Source of the DNA: JAGOPB01 sp964606295
GTDB lineage: Bacteria > Patescibacteriota > Minisyncoccia > Phycocordibacterales > UBA9973
Length of the DNA stretch: 64,000 nt
Direction: 5' to 3'
Assembly (NCBI GenBank): GCA_964606295.1
Contig: CAZSFR010000001.1
Coordinates: 59,358-123,357, forward strand
Under the pieces are notes generated by a model. It did no database searches and was not told the DNA's origin. It was given only the letters and a program-made list of their open reading frames with translations. Position numbers and translations under genes: made by a program. Shown here one piece after another: positions 33,926-42,950 of the stretch (position 1 is its first letter; every line of letters begins with the position of its first letter).

Positions 33926-34960
33926 TTATCCTGCGAGTGAGTACAATCCGTTCTTATTCTTTTTGAAGTACTTTGCATTCTGGAGATTTACTAAAATAGT
34001 GTTTCGCTTGAGATATCTCTCTTTGAGAACTTTGTCGATAATATCATCTTTTGCTAGAGGACCATCTTTCTTCAAAATATCTTTGATAACTTCCCTAACA
34101 ACTCCGGACTTATATCCCCATTCACGAAGTGCGTACATACCGCGACCGACGAGAACAAAACGTGAATCCTTGATAAGTTCGTTGTGGCAGGTTGCAACAT
34201 GAGTCTTCTTCCCAAATGTTGCCTCTATAGCTTTTGCAACTTCTCTAAAATGCATTGGTGAGCCATGTTTTCGCATGACAAGGTAGGCAAAATCTTTTAC
34301 ACCACGAGTTTTCACACTTGATGATGTTGATTTACCCCACTCTCCAAGAGGGTTTCGAGAAATACCCTTTGATAGATATAGCCATCTCTTCGCCAACTCC
34401 TCGTTTTTGTATTCACTTGAAAGATCTTTCAAGTGTGAGATGAATCTATTGACCATGTCAGGTTCGGTTACGAGCTCATCGTCAGAAAGTGAACCGTAAA
34501 GATTTTTGAGAGCAATATGAACAGATTCTGCAACTTCATGTTTGACACTCCATCGCGCTTTGAAATGTTCATCCTCCTTGTGTTTGCTAAAGGCGTCTCC
34601 AAGAACTAGATAGAAGTGTACGTGATTCTGGGCAACTTTGTCCTTTGCGATAGACGTAAGGAAATCCTCTTCTGAAACTATGGCTCCCATATTGTGAATC
34701 ATTGCTTCGAGTTCATCAAATATTTCTTTCTCCTTTCTATAAGAATCTGATTTGCGAATTGCAATAAGTGCGGCATTTTCTATCTGACGAACACGCTCTC
34801 GTGTAATACCATATTTTTCACCAATAGTTTCAAGTGTTTTTCTGTCGTCTTCTTGAAGACCAAAACGGCCCGTTATAACCTCGTGAGCCCTCTCCTGTAA
34901 ATCATTTAATAGTCTCTTCGTTACTTGCTTTGGTTTGAATGAAATTTGCTTATTTGACAT
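33926..34960 (-). CDS. sigma-70 region 4 / HARE-HTH fusion protein
   Basis: 344 residues. The first 75 contain a sigma-70 region 4-like helix-turn-helix, from ERAHEVITGRFGL to the typical YGITRERVRQIENAALIAIR. The middle (about 80-215) is helical and unassigned. Near residue 225-290 comes a HARE-HTH domain (GSPMHFREVAKAIEATFG, DSRFVLVGRGMYALREWG), the fold seen in RNA polymerase delta. A further winged-helix-like end follows (EVIKDILKKDGPLAKDDIID). Sigma regions 2 and 3 are absent, so it is probably an RNA-polymerase-associated regulator. The ATG at 34960 is favoured over 35032. Confidence 0.85.
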   Translation of the reverse strand: MSNKQISFKPKQVTKRLLNDLQERAHEVITGRFGLQEDDRKTLETIGEKYGITRERVRQIENAALIAIRKSDSYRKEKEIFDELEAMIHNMGAIVSEEDFLTSIAKDKVAQNHVHFYLVLGDAFSKHKEDEHFKARWSVKHEVAESVHIALKNLYGSLSDDELVTEPDMVNRFISHLKDLSSEYKNEELAKRWLYLSKGISRNPLGEWGKSTSSSVKTRGVKDFAYLVMRKHGSPMHFREVAKAIEATFGKKTHVATCHNELIKDSRFVLVGRGMYALREWGYKSGVVREVIKDILKKDGPLAKDDIIDKVLKERYLKRNTILVNLQNAKYFKKNKNGLYSLAG

Positions 34961-35010
34961 ATAGTGAGTTTGTTTCGGATTGATTAAATTTAAATTCTTT
35001 GAATATTTCC

Positions 35011-35039
35011 ATAATATCACGACATCAAACAATAGTCAA
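35011..35039 (-). promoter_or_regulatory. promoter of the sigma-region-4/HARE gene
   Basis: Minus strand: -35 TTGACT (35039-35034), exactly 17 nt, -10 TATTAT (35016-35011) with an upstream TG. The leader to the ATG at 34960 is about 45 nt. Confidence 0.75.
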
Positions 35040-35069
35040 ATGTGGATAACTATTAGTATTTTGACAAGT

Positions 35070-36851
35070 CTATTTAGTTCTTATTGCTTTGTTCCTATCT
35101 ATTTCCGTGAGATATTTCTTGCGTAAACGTACATTGTGAGGCGTAATTTCCAAATATTCATCTTCATTCATCACCTCAAGTCCACGTTCGATTGAGAGTG
35201 TCCATGGAGGAACGAGATTGATCGCTTCATCTGTACCAGATGCACGAACGTTGGTAAGCTGTTTACCTTTGACTGGATTGACGGACATTTCCTCACCTTT
35301 TGATGTATTTCCAAGTACCATTCCTTCGTATACTTCTGTAGCTGGCCCGATGTAGAGCACTCCTCTTTCTTGCAAATTCCAAAGTGCGTATCCTGCCGTT
35401 TTGCCGGCAATCATTGTCACCATAGACCCAACATCTTTTTTCTTTATCTCACCTGCATGTGCCATAAATCCTGTCACACGAGCAGAGAGAATTCCCTCGC
35501 CTTTTGTATCAATAACAAACTGTCCACGATAACCCAAAAGTCCACGTGTTGGCATTTCGAAAACAATACGTGTCACACCATCTTTCTCCTTCATTTCAAG
35601 CATTGATGCGCGACGACGAGTTAGCTTTTCGATCACAGCACCTGAGTATTCACTTGGTACATCAACAATAACTTCTTCAAATGGTTCAGATTTTACCCCG
35701 TCTACATTCTTGATTATAACTTTGGGTTGAGATACTTGTAACTCGTATCCCTCTCGGCGCATGTTTTCCAAAAGTATTGCAATGTGTAGTTCACCACGTC
35801 CTGAGACAATATATGTTTCGTCAGTGAAATCTACCCGTAAACCAACGTTGATTTCAAGTTCTTTCTCAAGTCTTTCACGAATTTGACGTCCAGTTACAAA
35901 TTTTCCTTCACGACCGGCAAAAGGAGAATCATTAACGAGAAACTGAAGCGAGATGGTTGGCTCGTCAATAGCGATAGCGCCCTTTGGCTCTACGCTTTGA
36001 TCAACACCGATTGTTTCCCCTATATAAATGTCTGGTATGCCCGCAACGAGCGCAATATCACCAGTGACCAATTCTTTGACTTCTTCGCGTGCAAGCCCGT
36101 TGAAATTCATGAGTTTTGTGATTCGGCCATTTCGTGATGTGCCGTCTGGCTTTTTGACAACAACAATACTACCGGTCGCTATTTTGCCAGCATAGACACG
36201 GACGAGTGCTAAACGTCCGAGAAAATTGTCGTACGCTAGGTTAAATACTTGCGAAACAAATGGCGCGTTTGTGTCACCAGATGCGAGTGCGACTTTTTCT
36301 AATATGAAGTCCAAAAGAGGTTCTAACGTCGTGGATTCTTCGTCCAATGTTCGCTTTGCTATTCCCTGACGTCCGATAGCATAAAGAGTCTCAAAATTAA
36401 GTTGTTCGTCCGTTGCACCAAGTTCCATGAAAAGTTCAAAGACTTCATCGTGAACTCGTTTTGGGTCAGACTGTGGTTTGTCTATCTTGTTGATGATGAC
36501 AATTGGTTTTAGTCCTAGTTCAAGTGACTTTTTGAGTACAAATCGAGTCTGAGGCATCGGACCTTCAACGGCGTCAACCAAAAGTAAGACTGCGTCGATA
36601 GCACGAAGGACGCGTTCAACCTCAGAGCCGAAGTCTGCGTGACCAGGGGTGTCGACTATGTTTATCTTAGTCCCCTTAAAAATGACAGATGTGTTTTTGG
36701 AGTAAATAGTGATTCCTCGTTCCTTTTCGAGATCGTTTGAGTCCATCGAAGCACCTTCTGGCAACATGTTGCAGAATTTCATAAGTGCATCGGTAAGAGT
36801 TGTCTTGCCGTGGTCGACGTGTGCGATTATTGCGATGTTTCTGATTTCCAT
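35070..36851 (-). CDS. typA: ribosome-associated GTPase TypA/BipA
   Basis: Translational GTPase of 593 residues, related to EF-G. The G1 loop is AHVDHGKTTL, the switch I region is NDLEKERGITI, G3 is DTPGHADFG and G4 is NKID. Domains II, III and V and the TypA-specific C-terminus (GKQLTNVRASGTDEAINLVP, TPHNVRLRKKYL) follow. I used the ATG at 36851 (MEIRNIAIIAHVDHG), the usual start. Confidence 0.97.
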   Translation of the reverse strand: MEIRNIAIIAHVDHGKTTLTDALMKFCNMLPEGASMDSNDLEKERGITIYSKNTSVIFKGTKINIVDTPGHADFGSEVERVLRAIDAVLLLVDAVEGPMPQTRFVLKKSLELGLKPIVIINKIDKPQSDPKRVHDEVFELFMELGATDEQLNFETLYAIGRQGIAKRTLDEESTTLEPLLDFILEKVALASGDTNAPFVSQVFNLAYDNFLGRLALVRVYAGKIATGSIVVVKKPDGTSRNGRITKLMNFNGLAREEVKELVTGDIALVAGIPDIYIGETIGVDQSVEPKGAIAIDEPTISLQFLVNDSPFAGREGKFVTGRQIRERLEKELEINVGLRVDFTDETYIVSGRGELHIAILLENMRREGYELQVSQPKVIIKNVDGVKSEPFEEVIVDVPSEYSGAVIEKLTRRRASMLEMKEKDGVTRIVFEMPTRGLLGYRGQFVIDTKGEGILSARVTGFMAHAGEIKKKDVGSMVTMIAGKTAGYALWNLQERGVLYIGPATEVYEGMVLGNTSKGEEMSVNPVKGKQLTNVRASGTDEAINLVPPWTLSIERGLEVMNEDEYLEITPHNVRLRKKYLTEIDRNKAIRTK

Positions 36852-36994
36852 ATTTTTGATATGAGACAAAATAAAAATCTGCGCTTCCGCAGAAAGTAAC
36901 AAATGTATGATAACAGAAAATCGTAAATTGTCAAAATTTATATTGAACTAGCAAATATGCCAAATTTACCGTATGCTTAATTCAAACCTTAACT

Positions 36995-37324
36995 ATGAAG
37001 AAACAAACAAAGCAACAGAGGGTAATCACCTTTGTCGCACTTATCGGGTTTATTGTATTGCAAATCTCGACACATTCTTTGAAGCTTCTGCTCTGGCAGG
37101 AAATTCTATTTGGAATCATTATTGTTATCTGGATTAGGTCAATCAACACTCCCTTGTGGCATATGTACTTATTGATACTGATTCTGCATGTTCTTGCCAT
37201 ACTCATATCCGGTTTTGCGGTTGAGTCTTATGAGAAACTTATGCTTGGCTATTGGATATATCTTTTTCTCTGCGCTATACCAGTTTGCCTCGGGTATCTC
37301 ATTAGCTACTATGCAAGAAAATAA
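36995..37324 (+). CDS. small membrane protein, unknown
   Basis: 109 residues with four short membrane helices (about 10-27, 29-45, 53-76 and 84-105) and a basic start (MKKQTKQQRV). It is the only plus-strand gene in this stretch, alone and followed by a good terminator, which supports it as real. Family unknown. Confidence 0.65.
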   Translation: MKKQTKQQRVITFVALIGFIVLQISTHSLKLLLWQEILFGIIIVIWIRSINTPLWHMYLLILILHVLAILISGFAVESYEKLMLGYWIYLFLCAIPVCLGYLISYYARK

Positions 37325-37338
37325 TTTGAAAAAATTTG

Positions 37339-37367
37339 CTTCACCGTTTTCCTACGGTGAAGTTTTT
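37339..37367 (+). terminator. terminator after the 36995 gene
   Basis: Stem CTTCACCGT/ACGGTGAAG with a 6-nt loop, then TTTTT on the plus strand. On the minus strand it may also help end the rseP transcript. Confidence 0.8.
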
Positions 37368-37378
37368 AATATCCTAAA

Positions 37379-38473
37379 CTAAAAGAGGTGTACTATGTCA
37401 CGCACAGTAACAAGAAGCATAAGCGCAATCAAAACATAAAATCCAATCGCATTTGTCAGAGAAAATATTCTGGGAGGAATTTGCTTTTTTGTGATAGCCT
37501 CAATACCAACAAAAAGGAGTCGTCCTCCATCTAGTGCTGGAAAAGGGACGAGGTTGATGACAGCAAGATTGAGTGAAATAATGGCTGTCAAAGACAGGAG
37601 ATGGGTAAATCCGAAACTTGCGGCGTCTCCGACTATGCTAACGATACCAACAGGGCCGGTCACACTGCCTAGATCAGTTGAGCCTGTAAATATTCCTCCA
37701 AGTCCTTGCGCCACTGCTTTTGTCATATTGACCGTCGCGCTGAAACCAGTTCCGATAGAAGCAAAGAAAGGCAGTCTGAGCACTCCCACCATATCCATAC
37801 TAATCCCTATACCAGCATGACCGTCGACTATATTGTCTTTTGGGGTGACGACTACCTCACGGTTACCCCCTTCACCGTTCACTGTAAAAACTATTTCTTC
37901 GTTTGAGTGACTCTTGATAAATCCCTGCAACAATTCAGGTGTTGGAGCATCAATGACAGTTTGATTTTTGTCCTCTATTTTGAGCACTGTGTCTCCAGCG
38001 ACAAGCCCTGCTAGTGCAGCAGGAGAATCAGCTGTCACACCCAAAACAGTCAGCGTAGGTTCTTGTATAAATTTGCCTTTATCTATTCCCTCTCCAGCAG
38101 ATGTCGGAAGTCCAACCATAAAACCTATAGAAATCAGAAACCACGCTAACAAAAAGTTCATCGCCACCCCTGCAACCAACACCAATGCTTGAATATATTT
38201 AGGCTTGGAAACAAAGCTGTCAGGTTTTGTCTCGGTTTTGCCTTCGAGCTGGTCTTCGTAGTTTTCACCGTGGATTTTGACAAATCCCCCAAATGGAATC
38301 CAATTTAGAGTATAGTCAGTACCATTTTTATGAAACAATTTCTTTGCACGCGGTGGAAAGCCGATACCAAATTCATCAACGCGTATACCAGCCCGCTTTG
38401 CCACAATAAAATGTCCTAGTTCGTGAACAAGGATAAGGACAAATAGGATTATAATGAAAATGATTATGTTCAT
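37379..38473 (-). CDS. rseP: site-2 protease RseP
   Basis: Intramembrane zinc metalloprotease of 364 residues. The active-site motif HELGH lies at about residue 18-22 in the first helix. FGFGFPPR-like GIGFPPRAKKLFHKNG and LNWIPFGGFVKIHGE follow, then a PDZ domain around 125-215 (LGVTADSPAALAGLVAGDTV), and the second catalytic helix with NLVPFPALDGGRLLF. It cleaves membrane-bound anti-sigma factors or signal-peptide remnants in other bacteria. It is followed by frr upstream on the same strand. Confidence 0.95.
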   Translation of the reverse strand: MNIIIFIIILFVLILVHELGHFIVAKRAGIRVDEFGIGFPPRAKKLFHKNGTDYTLNWIPFGGFVKIHGENYEDQLEGKTETKPDSFVSKPKYIQALVLVAGVAMNFLLAWFLISIGFMVGLPTSAGEGIDKGKFIQEPTLTVLGVTADSPAALAGLVAGDTVLKIEDKNQTVIDAPTPELLQGFIKSHSNEEIVFTVNGEGGNREVVVTPKDNIVDGHAGIGISMDMVGVLRLPFFASIGTGFSATVNMTKAVAQGLGGIFTGSTDLGSVTGPVGIVSIVGDAASFGFTHLLSLTAIISLNLAVINLVPFPALDGGRLLFVGIEAITKKQIPPRIFSLTNAIGFYVLIALMLLVTVRDIVHLF

Positions 38474-38478
38474 ATTAT

Positions 38479-39033
38479 TTAATTGTTCATGATTTCATTT
38501 TGCTTTATTTCAAAAAGAGATTCGAGTTTTGCGTTCGTATCATCAACTCGTTTTTGTAACTCTTCTTTCGAACGGAACTTATCATCCTCTGACATCTCAC
38601 CGTTCTTTTCTTTTTCTTCTATTTCCTTCTGTGTCTTCTCTCGAACAGCGCGCACGCGAATACGAGCTTCCTCCATTCTTTCTTTCAAAACTTTTACCAT
38701 TCTTTCCCTATTCTCTGTTGTTAACATTGGAAAAATCACACGCAAACCAATCTCATCTGTTGCCGTTGAAAGCCCGAGATTTGCAGCACCTATAGCTTTC
38801 TCGATTTCCTTTACCTGAGACTTATCCCAAGGAGACACGCGTAGTGTTTTGGGATCTTCTATTGATATTGAGGCTATATTCTTAATCGGCATCATCGCTC
38901 CATAGTTTTCTACTTGGATAGAATCCAGAAAAATAGGGCTAGCCTTTCCGCTATGTAGTGTCATGTACTCATTTTTGAGCCAGTCTGCTACCTTTTGGAA
39001 TTCTTCGTTTGCTTGATTGAACTGATATGACAT
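38479..39033 (-). CDS. frr: ribosome recycling factor
   Basis: 184 residues, full length, splitting post-termination ribosomes together with EF-G. Typical motifs are RSGKASP-equivalent LHSGKASPIFLDSIQVENYG, IEDPKTLRVSPWDKSQVKEI and IEKAIGAANLGLSTATDEIG, with a charged helix bundle at the C-terminus. A TATAAT box (minus strand, 39045-39040) lies 6 nt before the ATG. It precedes rseP by 5 nt. Confidence 0.97.
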   Translation of the reverse strand: MSYQFNQANEEFQKVADWLKNEYMTLHSGKASPIFLDSIQVENYGAMMPIKNIASISIEDPKTLRVSPWDKSQVKEIEKAIGAANLGLSTATDEIGLRVIFPMLTTENRERMVKVLKERMEEARIRVRAVREKTQKEIEEKEKNGEMSEDDKFRSKEELQKRVDDTNAKLESLFEIKQNEIMNN

Positions 39034-39039
39034 TTGCCA

Positions 39040-39045
39040 ATTATA
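39040..39045 (-). promoter_or_regulatory. frr -10 element, leaderless
   Basis: Minus strand TATAAT, then TGGCAA, then the ATG at 39033. The 139 nt upstream to the next gene show no other feature. Confidence 0.65.
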
Positions 39046-39172
39046 CCGCGATGCGATAATTTCTCATAATATATATTCTTAGGCTATAGTTTGGAAGACT
39101 ATTGCAGTATCAAAACTTGCTCCAATACACAGACAAGGCCTGTATATTTCACGTGCGGTGAAGAAAGGGTCA

Positions 39173-39859
39173 TCAATCAGTGGAAGGAATGGTCAGCGCG
39201 AGAGATTCGAGGAGCATCTTGGTCATTGCGCCTCGGTCTCTTAGATATGATTTTGTTTCAAGAAGCTTTCTCATACTATCAGCACTCACACTTCCATTTT
39301 TCATTTTTTCATACATATATTGCTCGAGTGCATCGACAAGCAATAGTGCTTCTGCTCTGAAAACACTTTCCTCTTTGTTTTTCTTTTTTTTTGCATTCAT
39401 TTTTTCAATAATAACTATCCGCTCACTCGAACTTGCTTTCAAAAAGCTTTTTGCTTCTGCGACATACGTCTCTACTCTGTGAATATCTTTGTATATAGTA
39501 AATCGTGAGAGAAATGTGTCTGGAAATTGGACATAAGGAGATGCAAAAAAGAAAAAACGAGTTTTGTCTCCTGGTTCTTCTACCATTTTCAATATTGTTT
39601 GCACTGCTTCATAGTTGACACCGCCAAAGGAAGCAAAAATGAGTCTTTCTCTGGTATCGTTTGGCATGAGCGAAAGTGAAGCACGAAGTTCTCGTGCTTC
39701 GTCTATAGTGAGCATATCAAAATTGTATTCTTCGACAGCAAAATTATTTTCACCATTGTTCTGGATCAATTCTCTCGCCTGCGACAAGAGTTTCTCTCTT
39801 TCTCCAATCAAAAGATATGCGTGATGAGTAAATGGTGTCTGCAAAAATTTTTCCATCAA
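39173..39859 (-). CDS. clamp-loader delta-prime-like protein
   Basis: 228 residues resembling the N-terminal AAA+ region of DNA polymerase III delta-prime/DnaX. HHAYLLIGEREKLLSQAREL sits at the P-loop position but lacks GxGKT. The LTIDEARELRASLSLMP, EAVQTILKMVEEPGDKTRFF and FLSRFTIY segments match the sensor-1 region. It is probably a stator-type, non-ATPase clamp-loader subunit, and is shorter than the usual 300 or more residues because domain III is truncated. Confidence 0.8.
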   Translation of the reverse strand: MMEKFLQTPFTHHAYLLIGEREKLLSQARELIQNNGENNFAVEEYNFDMLTIDEARELRASLSLMPNDTRERLIFASFGGVNYEAVQTILKMVEEPGDKTRFFFFASPYVQFPDTFLSRFTIYKDIHRVETYVAEAKSFLKASSSERIVIIEKMNAKKKKNKEESVFRAEALLLVDALEQYMYEKMKNGSVSADSMRKLLETKSYLRDRGAMTKMLLESLALTIPSTD

Positions 39860-39871
39860 ATATATGCGACT

Positions 39872-40885
39872 TTATCGTTTGCTTAAAATTGACTTCTTGT
39901 ATGTGTCCAAGTGTTCAAGTGCGATACCTGTGCCTTTGACGACACAATAAAGAGGATCCTCAGCAAGTCGAGCACGCACGCCAGTTTTTCGGAAAACCAA
40001 ATCGGTTAGATTGCGAAGGGATGATGTTCCTCCTGTCATAATGATACCTTGGTCAATAATGTCAGATGCGAGTTCGGGGGGTGTTTCTGTTAGAACATCT
40101 TTGATCGCACGAATGATTTGCTTCAATTCACCATCAATAGCTTTGACAACTTCGTTCGTCGAAATATTTGCTGAACGTGGAAGACCTTGGATAAAATCTC
40201 GCCCTTTGATAACGACTGTGAGTTCTTCTTCTACGGCAATAGCAGCACCTATTTTAATCTTCACCAATTCTGCGGTACGGTCACCTATCGAAAGGTTGTA
40301 TGTTTTCTTGATGTAATCCGCGATCGCCTGATCGATTTTGTTACCAGCGCACTTTACAGAAGTCGAAGCGACAATACCGCCAAGAGAAATCACCGCAACG
40401 TCTGTGGTTCCTCCGCCAATATCCACCACCATATGTCCACGCGACTCATGTATCGGAATTCCTGCTCCGATAGCCGCAAGGATAGGCTCCTTCACGACGT
40501 ATGCATTCTTTGCTCCCGCGCGAATAGTCGCTTCCACGACCGCACGTCGCTCTGTCGAAGTGATACCTGCAGGCACCGATACCATGACATCAGGTCTGAA
40601 GAAACCGTACTTACCGAGCGCTTTCCTGATGAAGTAGCGAAGCATCGCTTCTGTCACTCTATAATCTGCGATCACGCCGTCTTTCATAGGACGATACGCA
40701 ATGATGTTCTCTGGTGTCTTCCCTACCATTTCTTTTGCCTCGACACCGATAGCGAGCACTTTGTTATCTTCTTCAGATACAGCGACGACTGATGGCTCGT
40801 TGAGCACAATACCCTTTCCCGGCACATACACGAGAGTGTTTGCCGTTCCCAAATCTATTCCCAATTTCTTCGAGAAAAATCCCAT
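39872..40885 (-). CDS. mreB: rod shape-determining protein MreB
   Basis: Bacterial actin that organises cell-wall growth along the cylinder. 337 residues: LGIDLGTANTLVYVPGKGIV (phosphate 1), MVVDIGGGTTDVAVISLGG (phosphate 2), GIIMTGGTSSLRNLTDL (adenosine). An internal amphipathic N-terminus MGFFSKK precedes it. A TAGTAT -10-like box with TG lies 9 nt upstream of the ATG. Confidence 0.97.
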   Translation of the reverse strand: MGFFSKKLGIDLGTANTLVYVPGKGIVLNEPSVVAVSEEDNKVLAIGVEAKEMVGKTPENIIAYRPMKDGVIADYRVTEAMLRYFIRKALGKYGFFRPDVMVSVPAGITSTERRAVVEATIRAGAKNAYVVKEPILAAIGAGIPIHESRGHMVVDIGGGTTDVAVISLGGIVASTSVKCAGNKIDQAIADYIKKTYNLSIGDRTAELVKIKIGAAIAVEEELTVVIKGRDFIQGLPRSANISTNEVVKAIDGELKQIIRAIKDVLTETPPELASDIIDQGIIMTGGTSSLRNLTDLVFRKTGVRARLAEDPLYCVVKGTGIALEHLDTYKKSILSKR

Positions 40886-40939
40886 ATATTGAGCATACTA
40901 CCATAGAACGAGGACATGTGAAAAAGAAATATTTTAGCT

Positions 40940-40968
40940 TTGACAACAATGAAATTTAGATGTAATGT
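40940..40968 (+). promoter_or_regulatory. pyrE promoter
   Basis: Plus strand: -35 TTGACA (40940-40945, consensus), 17-nt spacer, -10 TAATGT (40963-40968), leaving a short leader of about 17 nt to the ATG at 40992. Confidence 0.7.
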
Positions 40969-40991
40969 GTAAATGAACTAAAAGAAATTCA

Positions 40992-41951
40992 ATGAAAAAA
41001 ATAAAAGAATATGCGGAACTTCTCGCAAAGGCTTCCCTTGAAATCGGGAGCATACAACTACGGCCAAATGATCCATTCATTTGGGCAAGTGGGACTCGTA
41101 ATCCTATATACAATGATAACAGAATGCTTCTAGCTGAGTACGAACATCGCATGCTAGTGACAAAGTCACTCATTGATGTTCTTGCTGAAAACGAAATTGG
41201 GCTACAGCACGTAGACTACATCTGCGGAACATCGCTCTCCGGCATCGGACCAGCGTCAACTCTCGCCGACATCCTTCACAAGAAAATGCTTATATTTGTA
41301 GATGATACTCCATACGAGTTCTCCTCTGTGATGAATTTACCGATTGGAAATTCGTACAATAGAAGCATTGTATCGTCTGCACCATTTGGCATACCACTTG
41401 GCGTGCTGTTTGCAAACATGTACAAACTTCGATTTTCGTACGTTCGCCCAGCAGTAAAAAAACATGGATTAAAGAAGTCGATCGAGGGAGCGGATGTAGT
41501 GAACGAAGATTTCGATTTAATCAACGTTGGCGATGATCAGGCTAAGTCGAACTGTTTATCAGCACTAAGCAATCAAGATCTACATTGCAAAACAGTGACC
41601 CATTACTCGCCTGAAAATATTTTTCAAAAAGCAGAGCTTTCAAACAAATGTGTGATTGTTGTAGAAGACTTGATATCTACAGGAGCTTCATTTGCAAAGG
41701 AGGCAGACGCATGTAAAAAGGCAGGCGCAGAGGTACTATGCGTACTAACTATATTCAATTACGAGCTAGAAAGCTCAAAGGAATTGATAGCAAAAGCTGG
41801 GTATGAAGTATATTCAGCACTCACGTACCAACAGTTACTTCAGACAGCTGTTGAATTAAAATTTGTTGATGAGAATCAACTAAAAGTGCTGAAGGAATGG
41901 CGGGAGGATCAACCCAATTGGGGAGATAAGCATGGTTTTCCAGTAAAATAA
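40992..41951 (+). CDS. pyrE: orotate phosphoribosyltransferase, extended form
   Basis: Joins orotate and PRPP to make OMP. The 319-residue protein is about 100 residues longer than the usual enzyme. Diagnostic parts are ASGTRNPIYNDNRMLL near the N-terminus, CGTSLSGIGPASTLADIL, the flexible-loop motif FSYVRPAVKKHGLKKSIEG, and the PRPP-binding motif VIVVEDLISTGASF near residue 223. The extra length is in two inserts: around residues 100-142 before FSYVRP, and about 160-215 before the PRPP motif. The downstream pyrF, on the opposite strand, does the next step. Confidence 0.92.
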   Translation: MKKIKEYAELLAKASLEIGSIQLRPNDPFIWASGTRNPIYNDNRMLLAEYEHRMLVTKSLIDVLAENEIGLQHVDYICGTSLSGIGPASTLADILHKKMLIFVDDTPYEFSSVMNLPIGNSYNRSIVSSAPFGIPLGVLFANMYKLRFSYVRPAVKKHGLKKSIEGADVVNEDFDLINVGDDQAKSNCLSALSNQDLHCKTVTHYSPENIFQKAELSNKCVIVVEDLISTGASFAKEADACKKAGAEVLCVLTIFNYELESSKELIAKAGYEVYSALTYQQLLQTAVELKFVDENQLKVLKEWREDQPNWGDKHGFPVK

Positions 41952-41956
41952 ATAAA

Positions 41957-41993
41957 AACGTGGTGCAAATATTTGCACCACGTTATTTTTTTT
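41957..41993. terminator. bidirectional terminator between pyrE and pyrF
   Basis: A perfect 14-bp stem AACGTGGTGCAAAT/ATTTGCACCACGTT with no spare loop, followed by ATTTTTTTT on the plus strand and by a TTTTTATT run on the minus strand. It serves both convergent genes. Confidence 0.9.
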
Positions 41994-42843
41994 AATATGC
42001 TGTTAGTAATCGTCTTTTGCATCTCCTGATCTCTTCATCAAGTTTCAGAGCCTCTCGTCCTGCAGCCTCCGCAAAATCACCTCCAGAGCTTGCAAAAATG
42101 ATTCCACGTGATGAATTTATGATGAATCCGACGCCCTCGCTATTGGCAGCAGCTCTCACTGATTTTTCCAAATCACCGCCCTGCGCTCCGATGCCGGGCA
42201 CAAGGAGATTAATGTCATCTCCAACAATTTCTCTGATGCGAACAATAGTGTCCTCTGGCTGTGTTGCACCTGTCACCAGATTGCAATTGCCATATATGTT
42301 CCATCCATTTTCTACATTTAGCGCAATCTTCTCGTAAAGATACATTCCGGATTCTTGCCCTCTTTCATCACTTTGAAATTCCTCTGCACCCTTGTTCGAT
42401 GTTGCACAAAGGGCGAATGCACCTTTTTCTGAATCGGAAAGAAAAGTCATATTGGCCGTACCACCCATGAACGGAGCAATCGTGATCGCGTCAACCCCAA
42501 GCTGATGAAAAGCATAATCAACGTAGCCAAGATTGGTATTATCGATATCACCCCATTTTGCATCCAAAATGATAATCGCATCAGTTTGTTTTCTGATATA
42601 CAAAACTGTTTCCTCAAGTGCACGCATTCCATTGATACCTGCACCAAGATAGAATGCGAAATTGGGTTTGTAGAATCCGGCAATATTCTTGGTTGCATTA
42701 ATGATATCGTGGTTGAACGCGAACTGCGGAAACTCACTTCTCCAGATTCCCGAAGGAAGTTTGCTTTTGTCACTGTCAAGTCCAACGCAAACATGTTTGC
42801 CGTCAGACTTTTGCTTTTCCATAACTCTTTGATTAAATCTCAT
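41992..42843 (-). CDS. pyrF: orotidine 5'-phosphate decarboxylase
   Basis: Converts OMP to UMP. 283 residues, of the longer group-2 bacterial type. HVCVGLDSDKSKLP holds the first Asp; the catalytic motif ILDAKWGDIDNTNLGY has the D-K-D set; DAITIAPFMGG and LLVPGIGAQGGD are the phosphate-site loops. With pyrE it supplies UMP from orotate. The earlier pyrimidine genes are not in the window. Confidence 0.95.
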   Translation of the reverse strand: MRFNQRVMEKQKSDGKHVCVGLDSDKSKLPSGIWRSEFPQFAFNHDIINATKNIAGFYKPNFAFYLGAGINGMRALEETVLYIRKQTDAIIILDAKWGDIDNTNLGYVDYAFHQLGVDAITIAPFMGGTANMTFLSDSEKGAFALCATSNKGAEEFQSDERGQESGMYLYEKIALNVENGWNIYGNCNLVTGATQPEDTIVRIREIVGDDINLLVPGIGAQGGDLEKSVRAAANSEGVGFIINSSRGIIFASSGGDFAEAAGREALKLDEEIRRCKRRLLTAY

Positions 42844-42936
42844 AAAAAAAATTTTGTTTGAAAATAAATTTATCTCAATGAAATTACCACATACTTCGAC
42901 TCTTGTAAACTAAAACATCTGAGGTGGTCGGAATGC

Positions 42937-42942
42937 TATACT
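42937..42942 (+). promoter_or_regulatory. extended -10 of the priA-like gene
   Basis: Plus strand TGCTATACT (extended -10) ends 8 nt before the ATG at 42951, which supports that start over GTG 42924 and ATG 42933. Confidence 0.6.
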
Positions 42943-42950
42943 CTTCATAT

